From the NCBI GenBank assembly GCA_015179125.1, contig WHVA01000031.1:186001-250000 (forward strand): a stretch of DNA of 64,000 nt, in the 5' to 3' direction. Origin of the DNA: Gautieria morchelliformis (lineage: Eukaryota > Basidiomycota > Agaricomycetes > Gomphales > Gomphaceae). The translations under genes were made by a program, and so were the position numbers. Below are positions 11,018 through 21,240 of this stretch, one piece after another. Position 1 is the first letter of the stretch. Each line of letters begins with the position of its first letter. The notes beneath the pieces are model-generated. The model did not search any database. It was not told where the DNA came from and saw nothing but the letters and a program-made list of their open reading frames with translations.

Positions 11018-11282
11018 TGGCACACCCCGAGCCATACACAGGGGGATCTGACCTCAAAGAGTTTGAGATCTTTGTCGCAGCTATCCTACAATGGCTGAAA
11101 ATAAACTGCCTCCTAGGGCCAACAAGCATAGACATGCAGGTTGGCTACGTGGGAACTCGCCTGACTGGTGAAGCGCAGGAGTGGTTCCTCAGAAATGTGG
11201 AACCTTTTGACGGCCAGGTCCCCAGTTGGACCCTGGAAATAGTGATGCAGGGCTTTCAAAAAAGGTTCCTGCACACGTTGAC
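11018..11282 (+). pseudogene. Gypsy-4 gag, first recognisable part
   Basis: The plus frame encodes a Ty3/gypsy-type gag core (EPYTGGSDLKEFE, ILQWLKINCLLGP, YVGTRLTGEAQEWFLRN). It is cut at 11282 by LTR-D and continues at 11782. Its start was separated by Copia-1. The Met at 11017 is created by the LTR junction and is not the real start. Confidence 0.8.
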
Positions 11283-11776
11283 TGTCAGGGGACACCCTGT
11301 TTTCCATTTCCAGTTCTGACACCACACCCAGTTCCGACTCCATTTCCGACTCTGCTTCCGGTTCCGATTCCATCTCCACCTCCGCTTTCGGAAATGATTC
11401 CGCTTCTGGGAGAACTTCCACCAGTTCTGTTCGCTATGCCAGTTCCACTCCAATTTCCAACTTCCACTCTCGGAACAGTGTCGGAAATCAAGCGACTCAC
11501 GTAATAGGTGGCATCAAGGGTCGATCAAGGGTCAGGGAGGTCAGGAGGATGCAGGGTTGATGGCAGGTGCCAAGTGTTGTCCCTGGCTGCGCAGTGTAGT
11601 ATAATACGGGCTCGCTGACATTGGGGGTCCTTAGACTTTTCTCTTTGGATTTCCCCTTGTCAGGTGAGAATCCCCTCTCTTATATACTCTGTTCATTTAT
11701 ACATACTTTGGATTTCCCCTTGTCAGTCAGTTGTGTGGTAGTGTGATCTCCACAACCAGCCAGGGTTGCCCTTACA
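11283..11776 (+). mobile_element. Solo LTR-D in gypsy-4 gag
   Basis: 494 bp, from TGTCAGGGGACACCC to GGTTGCCCTTACA, flanked by TTGAC (11278-11282 and 11777-11781). Contains a hexamer-based array of TTCCGA/CTCCAT units (about 11310-11475) and two direct repeats CTTTGGATTTCCCCTTGTCAG (11643-11663, 11706-11726) around TTATATAC. An inverted copy at 59155-59637 is the 3' LTR of gypsy-3, which proves its identity as an LTR. Confidence 0.94.
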
Positions 11777-11781
11777 TTGAC

Positions 11782-12103
11782 CTACCACATCAAATAAATT
11801 CGACGTGGTCATGCAAGGCATAAAAACTGTTCAGGAGATGCTGAACTAGCTCATGAAATATGTGGTGCGTATGATACAGCCGCCAGACGAGTACATGTTC
11901 CGTAGACGGTTCCTGTCCGTGCTGCGTGAAATGCTGCACATGCACAACGAAGTCCTCAAAAAGGGCTATAACGCCGAGAGCAGATCTTTGAGACTGCCTG
12001 CATGATCAAGGAAGCGTCCTGATATAACATGGGAATGCGCAGAGCAGAGAGCGCCACTGCATCAGCAAGCGCTGCCCGGCTTGCAGTGAACAAGCTGGCG
12101 ACA
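11782..12103 (+). pseudogene. Gypsy-4 gag, second part
   Basis: Continues the gag after LTR-D: NKFDVVMQGIKTVQEML, a TAG stop, then PPDEYMFRRRFLSVLREML and MGMRRAESATASASAAR in shifting frames. The sequence ends abruptly at about 12103, where DNA of the unrelated gypsy-2 3' region begins. Stops and frame changes show long decay. Confidence 0.75.
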
Positions 12104-13045
12104 TCCTGTCATTCGCCGCTCTAAACTCCCCCAACAACTCGCACACCCTCTCCCCAACCTCGCCCACCTTCTGTCCCACATCCCTCACCGCCGCTATCAA
12201 CTCCCTCATCTCCACACTTCACTCCGACCTCTTCGTCTTCTTATCCTTCTTCGCCCTCCGACCTTCCACCTCGGCTTCCTTCCCCTCACTCTGCCCCGCT
12301 TCCCCAACCTCTCTCCCCTCACTCTGCCTCGCTCCCCCAGTCTTCTTTCCCTTCTCCTCGCTCAACCTCGCTTCCATCCTCTCCACCCTCGTCTCCAAGT
12401 TCCGCTTGACCCAGTCGCTTGAGTCATCGTCCTCCTCAACCTCGTCCTGAGCCTTGGCCTCCTTCCTCGGCCTCGGCCTGTCCTTGCTATCCTCGCCCAC
12501 TTCTTGCCCGCTGCGCTCGCCTGACTTTTCCCAGGGGTCGCCTTGCTTTGACGACCTAAGGCTATACTACAGCCTAAAGACCGCGTCCTGCACCATATGC
12601 AGGCCCCCTGGTCGGCGACGCCAAAGTCAAGGCTCACCTGGCGAAGGCATGTGTAATCGCACTCTTCGCAGCGCGCGCACCTCGCCTCGTGCTTCACCCC
12701 GAGCTGCCATGCTCAAGGACCCCTGTCAGCGAGCTTGTACCCGTATAGGGTCAAGTCTGTCGGGTGGTAAGCGAAGAGCATTCGCTTGTACTACTCAAGT
12801 CAGCGAACAGCAAAATATGAGGCTACCAAACGACTCACCTTTTTGCCATTCGGCCCTTCCTGCCACGGCTGCCGCATGTCGATGGCCCCCGTCTCATCAA
12901 TTGGCAATGCGCCAACTTCGGGTCGATCCTTGGGCATAACCTCGCCCGAGGCTCCGTTCTCCTCAGACAGTAGTGTCTGGTCGAACGCGTTGTTCCCACT
13001 GTTTTCGTCGATAGCAGAGTTGAAGAGAGCTTGGGGGCGCACCAT
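12104..13045 (-). pseudogene. Gypsy-2 antisense accessory gene, second copy
   Basis: Homologue of the gene at 31900-33061. Exon 1 (ATG at 13043-13045, MVRPQALFNSA) ends at 12839. A 48-bp intron (12791-12838, GTGAGT...CTGAC...TAG) follows and exon 2 runs to the break at 12104, with seven of eight cysteines of the Cys-rich block kept (EARCARCEECDYTC, GACIWCRTRSLGC). An in-frame TGA near 12720 and further frame changes make it a pseudogene; the last part, including the acidic tail, is missing. The intron sequence has diverged from the other copy while both splice sites and the branch point remain. It lies antisense to gypsy-2, just before its 3' LTR. Confidence 0.8.
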
Positions 13046-13217
13046 ATTCGTTGGCACTTGGGTTTGCTGCCCCTACCCACACCCTTTTATCTAACCTCGG
13101 CTACGATTAAGCTTCACCTTTCCGGCGACCTAACATCAGGCCGGGATCTAGATTCGAGGATAGGCGAACCTTGTTCATATTACGGCCTCGAGGGTCTCGG
13201 CCATAAGGAGGGGATAC

Positions 13218-13768
13218 TGTAAGAACCCGGCCTTTGGCCGGTTACTTACCGGTATAACTTTCTTCCCGAGCCCGAGCCTTGTGATACTCGTGCCCGAGTA
13301 CATATGATTTTTATCCCATGCCCGAGCCCGAGCCCGAGCCCAAGCAAGAGCTCATATCCGACCTTGATCCCATGCCCGTATCCCCTTAGTTACTGATTCC
13401 GCTCCATCACGCATCATTCGTATATTACCTCACCCTGACCTCGGCCTCCTGATCTCGCCCTGACCTCCACTAATATGTTCGTCCCTGACTCGTACCCTCG
13501 CTCGTATATAACCCCCCTTGTATGCATTCCTACTCCTCAGTCTGAAAATCAACTATTGTATAACTTCGATCCCTAGCTAGTTTCTAAGCCTCGCCTCTTA
13601 TTCGTTTGCCTCCGAAGTTGGGACTCGTGCGTAGGGTCAGCGCAGCATATAAGCTGAAGCCTAGTCCCTCTCCGACTTCCCCATCCAAACCTTGCCCCGT
13701 AACCTCAGACCATACCTCGGGTTTCGCTCCCGACCTCGGTCAACCTTACGACGGATCGTACCGTAACA
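13218..13768 (+). repeat. Gypsy-2 3' LTR
   Basis: Begins TGTAAGAACCCGG and ends CGTACCGTAACA, the same family as both Gypsy-1 LTRs but in the opposite orientation. A purine-rich tract (AAGGAGGGGATAC, 13205-13217) precedes it, as expected for a plus-strand 3' LTR. No target duplication can be tested because the 5' half of gypsy-2 is missing. Confidence 0.9.
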
Positions 13769-13998
13769 TCACCTCACTACAGCCACTGTTCCTTCCATGC
13801 ATGCGTGCTTCGCCTGGTAGGTAATCTATGTAATCAGCTGAGAGGCCGAGAAAGGAAGTGCACCAGAAAAATAACTATGCAGGGGTCACGCATCTCACCA
13901 GCGGTCATGCCGAGGATCTAACACTGGGACTAACCATTGCTTTGGCATGAGCAGACTTTGCAACTCACTCAGCATCATCTGCAATAACGTTGGTTGAA

Positions 13999-14331
13999 CT
14001 TGACGCAGCAAATGTGAGTGTCGTGTGTAAACAAGTTCAGTTCAAGATCGGCACGAATGTTGAATAAGCGGCAGGAAACATCATCAGACCCTGTTGCAAA
14101 GGCGTCACCAGTAGGGAAAAAGCCATTGAGGTGTGAGAACCGGGGTCAAAAGGTGTAAGTAAAGCTTTCAACTCACAGCGTTAATGTCCGACTTGTGGCC
14201 CACGAATGTCTGCATGGCCTTCCCACTATGAATATCCAAGAACTTGGCAGTAGCGTCACAGGCGCCTGATACTAACCTCGTATTGATCGAACACATGACC
14301 TCCGAACCTCGCATGAGAGAGAGATCTCCAG
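13999..14331 (-). pseudogene. G-protein beta subunit (WD40) fragment
   Basis: The minus strand encodes two blocks typical of the heterotrimeric G-protein beta subunit: [20 protein letters not shown] with [11 protein letters not shown], and [20 protein letters not shown] with [13 protein letters not shown]. Between them sits an intron-like stretch with a GTGAGT donor but no proper acceptor. Only about 90 of about 350 residues remain and the ends fade into stops. This is a duplicated fragment, not the working gene. Confidence 0.8.
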
Positions 14332-15775
14332 GCAAGCGCAGGACTAGGAGAGTAGAGGCAACTACTTAGCTTGTGGGTGTTTGGTTGTCACGTGACTACG
14401 ACTGATTTTTCTGTAACGAGCGATCACAAGCTCGCTCAGACGACGCGGCCCATAGCGTGAGGACGTGGATGATGCTGAGCCTGTGACCGACACCCCAACA
14501 ACACCTTGCACGCCGTGTGCCTCACATCCTCCACGCCCCTTCCAGTACACTTAGGAACCATGTAGGTCACGGTTTTACAGCGATGCCTTACGACCCAGCT
14601 GACACGTCAATGGTTTAGTTATTCGTGTGTAGGGTGAGTCTTTTGTCATTTCTACATCTTCCGTCACTCATATTTTTTAGATTAAAATGTTAATTAGTGC
14701 CTTTTTATCAAATGAAATCTGTTGCTTAGTGGTTGAAACCACTATATTCGCCTCCCCTCTGTGTGCTGACTAAGCTCTTCGGGGTGCGTACAACACTGAT
14801 GAATGAGGGTCACGTGACCGTGTCGTCAGAAGAACAGTGTCGATCCAAGGGATAGTCAAATCAAAAGTGTTCGCTTTTAAGGTAGTATAGAGTAAACAGT
14901 GATAGTAGACTCTCAACGAAGATTTGGAATAAACTGTTAAGAACTGAGCTCTGTAACTATCAAACAAGATTACAGCAATTTCAGGAGGCAGAAAAAATCG
15001 ATTCTGGATAATTTTGTTCATACATTCGTGCTAGCTATTTATACTATTTTAGTAGTAAGTACTAGTACTCAAGATACTAGATAAATGGGTCGGGAAGGCT
15101 GTTTGTAACTAGGGAGTGACTAATTAATAGTCATAATGTCATGGGGTGATGGGGATGATGTTAGGATTCTCTGGGCTTTGGAGCAAGGGTCTATACCTAG
15201 TATACAAAGCCCCTGTCAACATAATACTGAGATAATAGCCAGTGAGACGTGTCATGGAGCTAGAATAGAGAATGATACTATATTTGCCCTGCCTAGCATA
15301 AATGCTAGGCTTGGAGATGGGGCCGCTGTCTCTGTGCCTCTCTTGTGTGGCAGCTGATTGAGTATATGTGTTGCAGATGACTTTCTCAGGTCACTCCACA
15401 ACACCCTGTACCCCTGCGCAGTCTACTATTCTCTGCGGCGTTTGGTGCCCGTACCCCTCGGTACCTATGGCCTGGCGCCTGTCGACGTCATGGCTGATAC
15501 CATCACCCGATAGGCGCGCCGTCCCTGATCGACCGCACGTGGCCGACGCTCGAACTCCTGTATACTACCCGATCTATGGGTAATATAGCGTGTCGTAAGA
15601 TTCGTGTGATCGTCGTTTGCGCCGACGTCTATCGTGAATGTAGTTTGTGTTTCTTTTGATTTTTTTGTTTTGATTTTCTCTTCTTTTTTTATTAGTTTCT
15701 TTTTATATAAATGATTTGAGTAAGATAATTGCGTTTATCACAACAATATTAGCTTCGCCGTAGTGTCCAACGTGG
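14332..15775. other. No recognisable gene
   Basis: About 1.4 kb without a supportable gene. Short open stretches (14362-14550 minus, 15136-15357 plus) have no motif I know. 15640-15700 is T-rich. Confidence 0.5.
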
Positions 15776-16116
15776 AGGCCACATACAAATTATCGCCAAC
15801 AATCAAGGTCACTGAATCACTCCATCATGGGTTAGCTTCACCGACGACGAGCAACTGTGCATCAGAATACACTTCTATGGGAATATACGTGTTTATGTCT
15901 ACCGATAGGGTTGGCGAATCTGCCAAACACGTGTTCCACTCCAATCCTGAAAACACCGTTTTCGACGCAAAATGTCTAATTGGTCGTAAGTATGACGACT
16001 TAGAAGTTCAATGGGATCAGAAGCACTGGCCATTCCAGCTCATCAGCAAGGGTGCAAAGCCATCTATTCAAGTCAAGCATCGCGGTAATCTTCGCTACTT
16101 TGTAAGTCTCGCTATT
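15776..16116 (+). pseudogene. Hsp70 (BiP-like) ATPase-domain fragment
   Basis: Two frames on the plus strand carry consecutive Hsp70 N-terminal blocks: IIANNQGH*ITPSWVSFTDD at about 15790-15855, then DRVGESAKHVF, NPENTVFDAKCLIGRKYDD and HWPFQLISKGAKPSIQV at about 15900-16080. The blocks are separated by a non-matching insert and a frame change, and the nucleotide-binding start (GIDLGTT) is absent. IIANNQGHRITPS is closer to the ER form BiP/Kar2 than to cytosolic Hsp70 in my memory. It is a pseudogene fragment of about 100 residues. Confidence 0.8.
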
Positions 16117-16375
16117 CGTCGTTCTTGACAACCTCTTATATGAGAGCCAGACTCCGGAAGAGGTTAGCACCATAGTACTGGTCAAAATGAAGCCAAGCCT
16201 TCTATGCTCAACACAGCATCGGCTGGGTTGCGCGCCCCAAGCACCATTCCCCACCCAGCCGCCCAAGGCCAAGGCAGGCGCCCCGCCCCCACCCACGCAC
16301 TGCGGCTTCGTGCATGCAGGCCGCTTCAAGAAGGCAAGAACATTTGTAGTAGACAGGAATTATAGGCAGTAGGTA

Positions 16376-16842
16376 TGGACTTGTTGCTCAAAAGAATAGA
16401 CTAGAAATTAATTCACTCTCTCGATGAATTTAGTTGTCACTGTAAATATATTATACACTACCTAGAAATTAATTCACTACAGAGTATTTCTAGGTCAATA
16501 AATCGAAGGAACACTAGACTAATTTACTTGCCTCTCTCAGTGAATTTAGTTGTCACTGAGAGAGGGGGAAATCTGTCTCACTGTGCATGTACTACTACCC
16601 GGCCCTTTAGCGCCCAAGAGCTCGCGCGTCGAAGTCATTTCAGACTCCGCTGGGTGCAGCCGCCTATGAAAGTAGAAATAACAAAATGAAATGGAGAGGT
16701 AGAGAGTGACTGGAAAATTTCGAAAATAAACAGAGAAATGAATGCATGGTACAAGAACAATATGAGAAGAAATTGAAACACCATACAGTAAATTGAATAC
16801 ATTATGCTTGATTTTGGTGCAGGAGCATAAATGCACCCAACA
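16376..16842 (-). repeat. Uncharacterised repeat R1, copy 1
   Basis: Minus-strand start TGTTGGGTGCATTTATGC. Strongly similar to 62055-62480 over about 300 bp, then more loosely. Contains GGTGCA/TGCACC hairpin halves, a block GGGCGCTAAAGGGCCGGGT, and two copies of CAGTGACAACTAAATTCA followed by (CTGA)GAGAG, which can pair with itself. No coding potential. It may be an LTR or a non-autonomous element; I cannot say which. Confidence 0.65.
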
Positions 16843-17170
16843 ACATTAACTATGGCCTTGCACTGAGCCTGAAGGTCGAGAAGTTCGTGCTGCAGCTTGT
16901 CGAGGAGCAGGAGCTGGAGCGCGCGCAGAGGGCGATAGCGGCGGGGGAGAGCGGGGTGGGTGTGGCGGCGGGTGCGGGTGTGGGCACGAGCTCGAACTCG
17001 GCACGCTCGGGCGCGACCGCCTCACAACAACGACGTCGAGCAGTGCGCTGACGGCTGCAGATGTGGAGCTCGACATCAAGTGCGCACTGCACCTGGCGGT
17101 CGAGGAGACGTTTGAGGAGAATTGAAAACTCATAGCTATACAACCTAACATTCACTACAAATTTCATGAA
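16843..17170. other. GC-rich stretch with coding-like frames, unrecognised
   Basis: The plus strand has an Ala/Glu/Gln-rich open frame (KFVLQLVEEQELERAQRA) and, in another frame, TAADVELDIKCALHLAVEET ending in a stop near 17124. The change of frame suggests a decayed exon. I recognise no family. Base composition is clearly richer in GC than the flanks. Confidence 0.3.
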
Positions 17171-18311
17171 TCTTCAGTGATTTGCCTCATATTATTCAGA
17201 TCTCAGGCCAGTGACATTCAGTTGCTGCATCTCTGAAATGTGGTGATAGAACCACGGGGTCGTAAGTGACTATCTCACGGGAACCCAGTGGTTGTCGACT
17301 CGAAATGCCTGGTTCAATCCATTGGTCTTCCGTTGTAGGATCCCTGAATACCCATGAGTCAACCCCTGAAACCAACTCATTGAAACGAAACCTTTTCCAC
17401 TGAAACCAATTCATTGAATTTTCAACGGGTTCTATTGGTATTTACACTAGCTAGTATGGTTTATATACTGAATCCTCAGTGGGTCCACCCAATAGGATTC
17501 ATTGGGTTGACTACCCACAGTGCAGAGCCGGACGAGATGTAGGCGATGTGATATATGAAACAGAGAGATGCTGACCCACTCTTCCGCAGAAGAATATGTG
17601 CGCACCATTCGGTCACAACGCCGGGGTTGTCCAAGAGCTCGCATAAACATGGGGAAGAGACATGTCACCTTGCGAAGGGCCGGGAGAGTGTGGCATCCCG
17701 TGAATCACTAGAACATGACCTCCATTGGATGAAGTGTCAGCACGACCATGAACTTCTCGTGCTGCGTTCCCGCCTCAGTCAGTCGATTTGTCGAACAGAC
17801 TCCCCTCGATCCCAGGTCCCTGCGACAGGAACGATGGAATACGTGAAGTCCGAACATGACGTCTTAGCAGGTATGATGTTGCTAAAATCGACATTCACAA
17901 TCTTGAACAAGCTCGTGAATCAGCCCATACCCATGTGGATGAACATGAATCAAAGAATTGCAACGCGAGGAACTGGACTACATATTGAACACACACGACT
18001 TGAAGCAGAGTTTGACAGGTCGACCACCAAATTTAGTCCGGGTGGCAGCAAGTAAAGCGAGAGCAAGTATGGCGCGATTCTTAGTTTCCTTGTCTCATCC
18101 GTATTTGTCGTGCTCAAACCCAGGGTAGAATGCCTTCAGGGCGAGGTTGGACGACTCGACTCGGCAGCAAATAGTTCAGAAATCAGCCATTCGTACTGGC
18201 AGACAACTAGTATGAACCAAGGTGATCATGATGAGAGAGACAGCCACTGATCCAAGGTTATATGCTCTCCCTGTCATTGTAGCGTTGCGTAACTCCCTGC
18301 GAGTTATACCC
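17171..18311. other. No recognisable gene
   Basis: A 166-codon open frame (17555-18055, plus) has no motif and no clear codon bias. 17365-17435 holds two copies of CTGAAACCAA(C/T)TCATTGAA. Nothing else is supportable between the R1 repeat flank and the WD40 region. Confidence 0.4.
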
Positions 18312-20037
18312 TCATGAGTACTGTGTATGAAGGGGTGAGAGGGGCGCACATAATCTCACGGAGCCGTTAAAGTAGCTTGTGGCGAGCATGCCCCCCGTCG
18401 GGCTCAGGTCGACACATTCAACTGCATATGCGTGCATGCATGCACACATGGCGCAATGAGAAATGAGCTACACGCCTGCATGCATACGCGCTGGGACATA
18501 CCGAAACCCCTATTGCCATGAAGTACAAGCTGCGCTTCCCCCGGGCGCAGGTCCCAGAACCGCACGGATCGGTCATACGAACCGGATACGACCCACTGGT
18601 TGTCGTGTGACACTGCGACGGAGCACACTCCATGCTACATTCACAATCATGAGCATCAAGACCCATAAGTTGGCAATATTTACGAGTTGCGAACGCATGC
18701 AACAGAAAGCGACGAGAGAGGCAAACAGACTGTCCTGTTACATACCGTATGTCCGATAAACTCAACCACGCACGCACACACACCTTCGTTCTGTCCGCTC
18801 TCCTCCTTTGCTGCCGAGCCCGGGTCTTCTTCATCCACTTCATACGACTGCTTCAACGGCGCCCCTCGTTGAGCACTCCTTAGCAATAGTCCCAAATCCC
18901 AACGCTTCATCTCCCCGTGCATGCCTCCGCCAATGAGGCTGTTTCCGTCAGGAGTGAAAGCCAGGCTGGGAATCCAGTCGCTGTGGCCCACGAGGCGGTC
19001 GAGGAGCTGCCCTGTTTGGATGTCCCAGAGGCGCACGGTGGTGTCGTGATAGCCGGCAGCGACGAGATGCCCATCAGGGGAGATGGCGACAGAGCTTACG
19101 CCCTCATCTACCTACGTATATGAATCACAACCACACAAAACAGCATATCACCATCAACATCACCCACAAGCGCAACTCCCATCAGCATGCGACACACGAC
19201 CATAAGCGACAAGAACACTCACATCAGAAGATGCCACTGGCATTATCGACAGCCTCTTGTGCTTCCTGGTCTCCATGTCCCAGATGCACACGGTGTTGTC
19301 CTCAGAGCCGGACACGATGAGACTGCCATCGGGCGAAAAATCGAAGGATGAGAGCCGCCGGCGGTGACCCTCAAAAATGGTCAGGACTCGGATGGGCTTG
19401 TCTGAAATCTCCCATATCTAACAGTGAAGGGCGAAGGGGATATGTGTGGGTTGAGAGGTAAGTGGGCAGTTGAAGACATAGTCCATGGATTGAGAATAGA
19501 ACGGGATCAAGGAGTAGGCCAGGAAATAAATGAAGGATTTCAGCAAATAAAATGGCGAACACGCACTCTAATGTTGTAATCCATAGCACCCGCCGCGAGG
19601 AGCTTCCCGTTGGAGCTAAAGTACACCCTGATGATCCAGAGACTGGGGTCAGCAGTGTCGTCAATGAGGATACTGGTGCAAAGGGGGTCAATGTGTATAA
19701 TCCAAGTGAAAGAAGAGGCAATTGTTCACCATGACCTTGCCCCGGTGGTTGTCTCGTATATTTCCGCGGATCCTATGCACCCAATTGCAAGGTACCTCCC
19801 GTCGGCTGAGAAGCGGACACACAATACCGGGCTGGGGGGAAATGGGAATACAGGAGTACGAGTGAGGGATAAATAAGTGCAAAACCAAGTCATCACCAGA
19901 ACCCCAAAGCTCCACCAGAACTCACCTGCGCTCACGCTCTACTAGAGTATGAAGCAAGTCCACCTCTGTTCGGCGGTGAGGCACATCATTGCTGAAGGCC
20001 ACAAACCAGCCTGCACCCTGTTGCTAATGAGGTGAGG
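18312..20037 (-). CDS. Tup1-like seven-blade WD40 propeller of the fusion gene
   Basis: Begins after the intron with QQGAGWFVAFSNDV and VDLLHTL, the conserved stretch just before the propeller in Tup1. Seven blades follow, each matching Tup1 in order: CVRFSADGRYLAIGC; YFSSNGKLLAAGAMD; FDFSPDGSLIVSGSEDNT; SSVAISPDGHLVAAG; SLAFTPDGNSLIGGG; CSVAVSHDNQWVVSGSYD; CVDLSPTGGMLATSY. All exon joins I checked keep the frame, and no stop is seen. Tup1 is the WD40 subunit of the Tup1-Cyc8 corepressor; its N-terminal Cyc8-binding helix is absent here. The charged insert after blade 5 (about 18800-18870) is also where Tup1 has a variable loop. Confidence 0.85.
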
Positions 20038-20090
20038 TGGAAAGATGGGGAAAGAGTTAGCAATGGGCCAGCAACATACCAACTTCAACT

Positions 20091-21237
20091 CTGGCCGCAG
20101 CATGTTTGGGTTCTTGTTAGGGACTCCCACCGCCGTCTCCAGGAGCAATGAGACAAGCTTATCATGGCCACCCACTACTGCTGCCTGCAGTGCACCACCA
20201 TACACTCCGCCTTGAGCATTGACGTCGGCACCCATGTCTAGGAGGACCTGAACAATTGTATCATGTCCATTATATGCTGCTGCCTGCAGTGCACTGCCAA
20301 ACTCTCCTCCATGAGCATGCAGATCTGCACCCTTCTCCAAGAACAGCCGAACAATCATCTCATGGCCCTGTAATGCCGCTGCCTGCAGTGGACTCCCATA
20401 CTTTCCCCCATGAGCATTCACCTCCGCACCTTTCTCTAGGAGCAGCAGTACAGTTGTATCATGACCATTGTATGCTGCCGTCTGCAGTGCACTCCCATAA
20501 TGTCTGTTTTGGGCATTCACATCTGCGTCCTTCTCTAGGAGCAGCAGTACAGTCATATCATGACCATCATATGCTGCCGCCTGCAGTGCACTCCTATAAT
20601 GTCCTCCTTGGGCATTGACATCTGCACCCTTCTCTAGGAGCAGCAGTACAGTCGTATCATGACCATTCTGTGCTGCTGCCTGGAATGCACTCCCATGGGA
20701 TCCTCCTTGGGCATTCACATCTGCACCCTTCTCTAGCAGCAGTAGTACAGTTGTATCATGACCATTATATGCTGCTGCCTGCAGCGCGCTGCCATAATAT
20801 CCTCCTTGAGCATTCACTTCTGCACCCTTTTCTAGGAGCAGCAGTACAGTTGTATCATGTCCATTATGTGCTGCTGCCTGCAGCACACTCCCATAATATC
20901 CTCCTTGGGCATTCACATCTGCACCCTTCTCTAGGAGCAGCAGTATAGTTGTATCATGACCATTACCTGCTGCTGTATGTAATGCATACCCACCCCCATC
21001 CCATCCTCCTTGGGCATTCACATCTGCACCCTTCTCTAGGAGTAGCAGGACAGTCGTATCATGACCATTATATGCAGCTGCTGCCAGTGCACTCCCATGC
21101 TCTCCTCCTTGTGCATTCACATCTGCACCCTTCTCTAGGAGCAGCTCAATAATAGTATCATGACCACATACTGCTGCAACCTGCAGTGGAGTGCAATGGA
21201 TCCCTCCTGGTGCATCAGCTTCCAGCCCATTCAACAA
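20091..21237 (-). CDS. Eleven ankyrin repeats of the NLR gene
   Basis: Eleven 33-residue repeats of the pattern GGxYGSALQAAAYNGHDTT-VLLLLEKGADVNAQ follow one another in one open frame. Units 4-8 are almost identical at DNA level, which points to recent unequal exchange or gene conversion, as known for repeat domains of fungal NWD/NLR genes. The open frame starts directly after the TGA at 21241, so it is in frame with the NACHT exon apart from that stop. At the 3' end the frame continues with NKNPNMLRPELKL to a GTATGT donor. Confidence 0.93.
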
Positions 21238-21240
21238 ACT

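Noticed and set aside
11310..11475. Acidic Ser/Glu-repeat proteins read from the LTR-D array
   Set aside because: The open frames (both strands, also at 59450-59625) are made by the hexamer array inside an LTR.
13999..20037. G-beta fragment and Tup1 part as one large WD40 gene
   Set aside because: The blades belong to different families and 4 kb of non-coding sequence and repeats lies between.
20256..21152. Long plus-strand open frames opposite the ankyrin repeats
   Set aside because: They are shadows of the repeated ankyrin codons, with a His/Leu-rich periodic product, and have no start context or motif.
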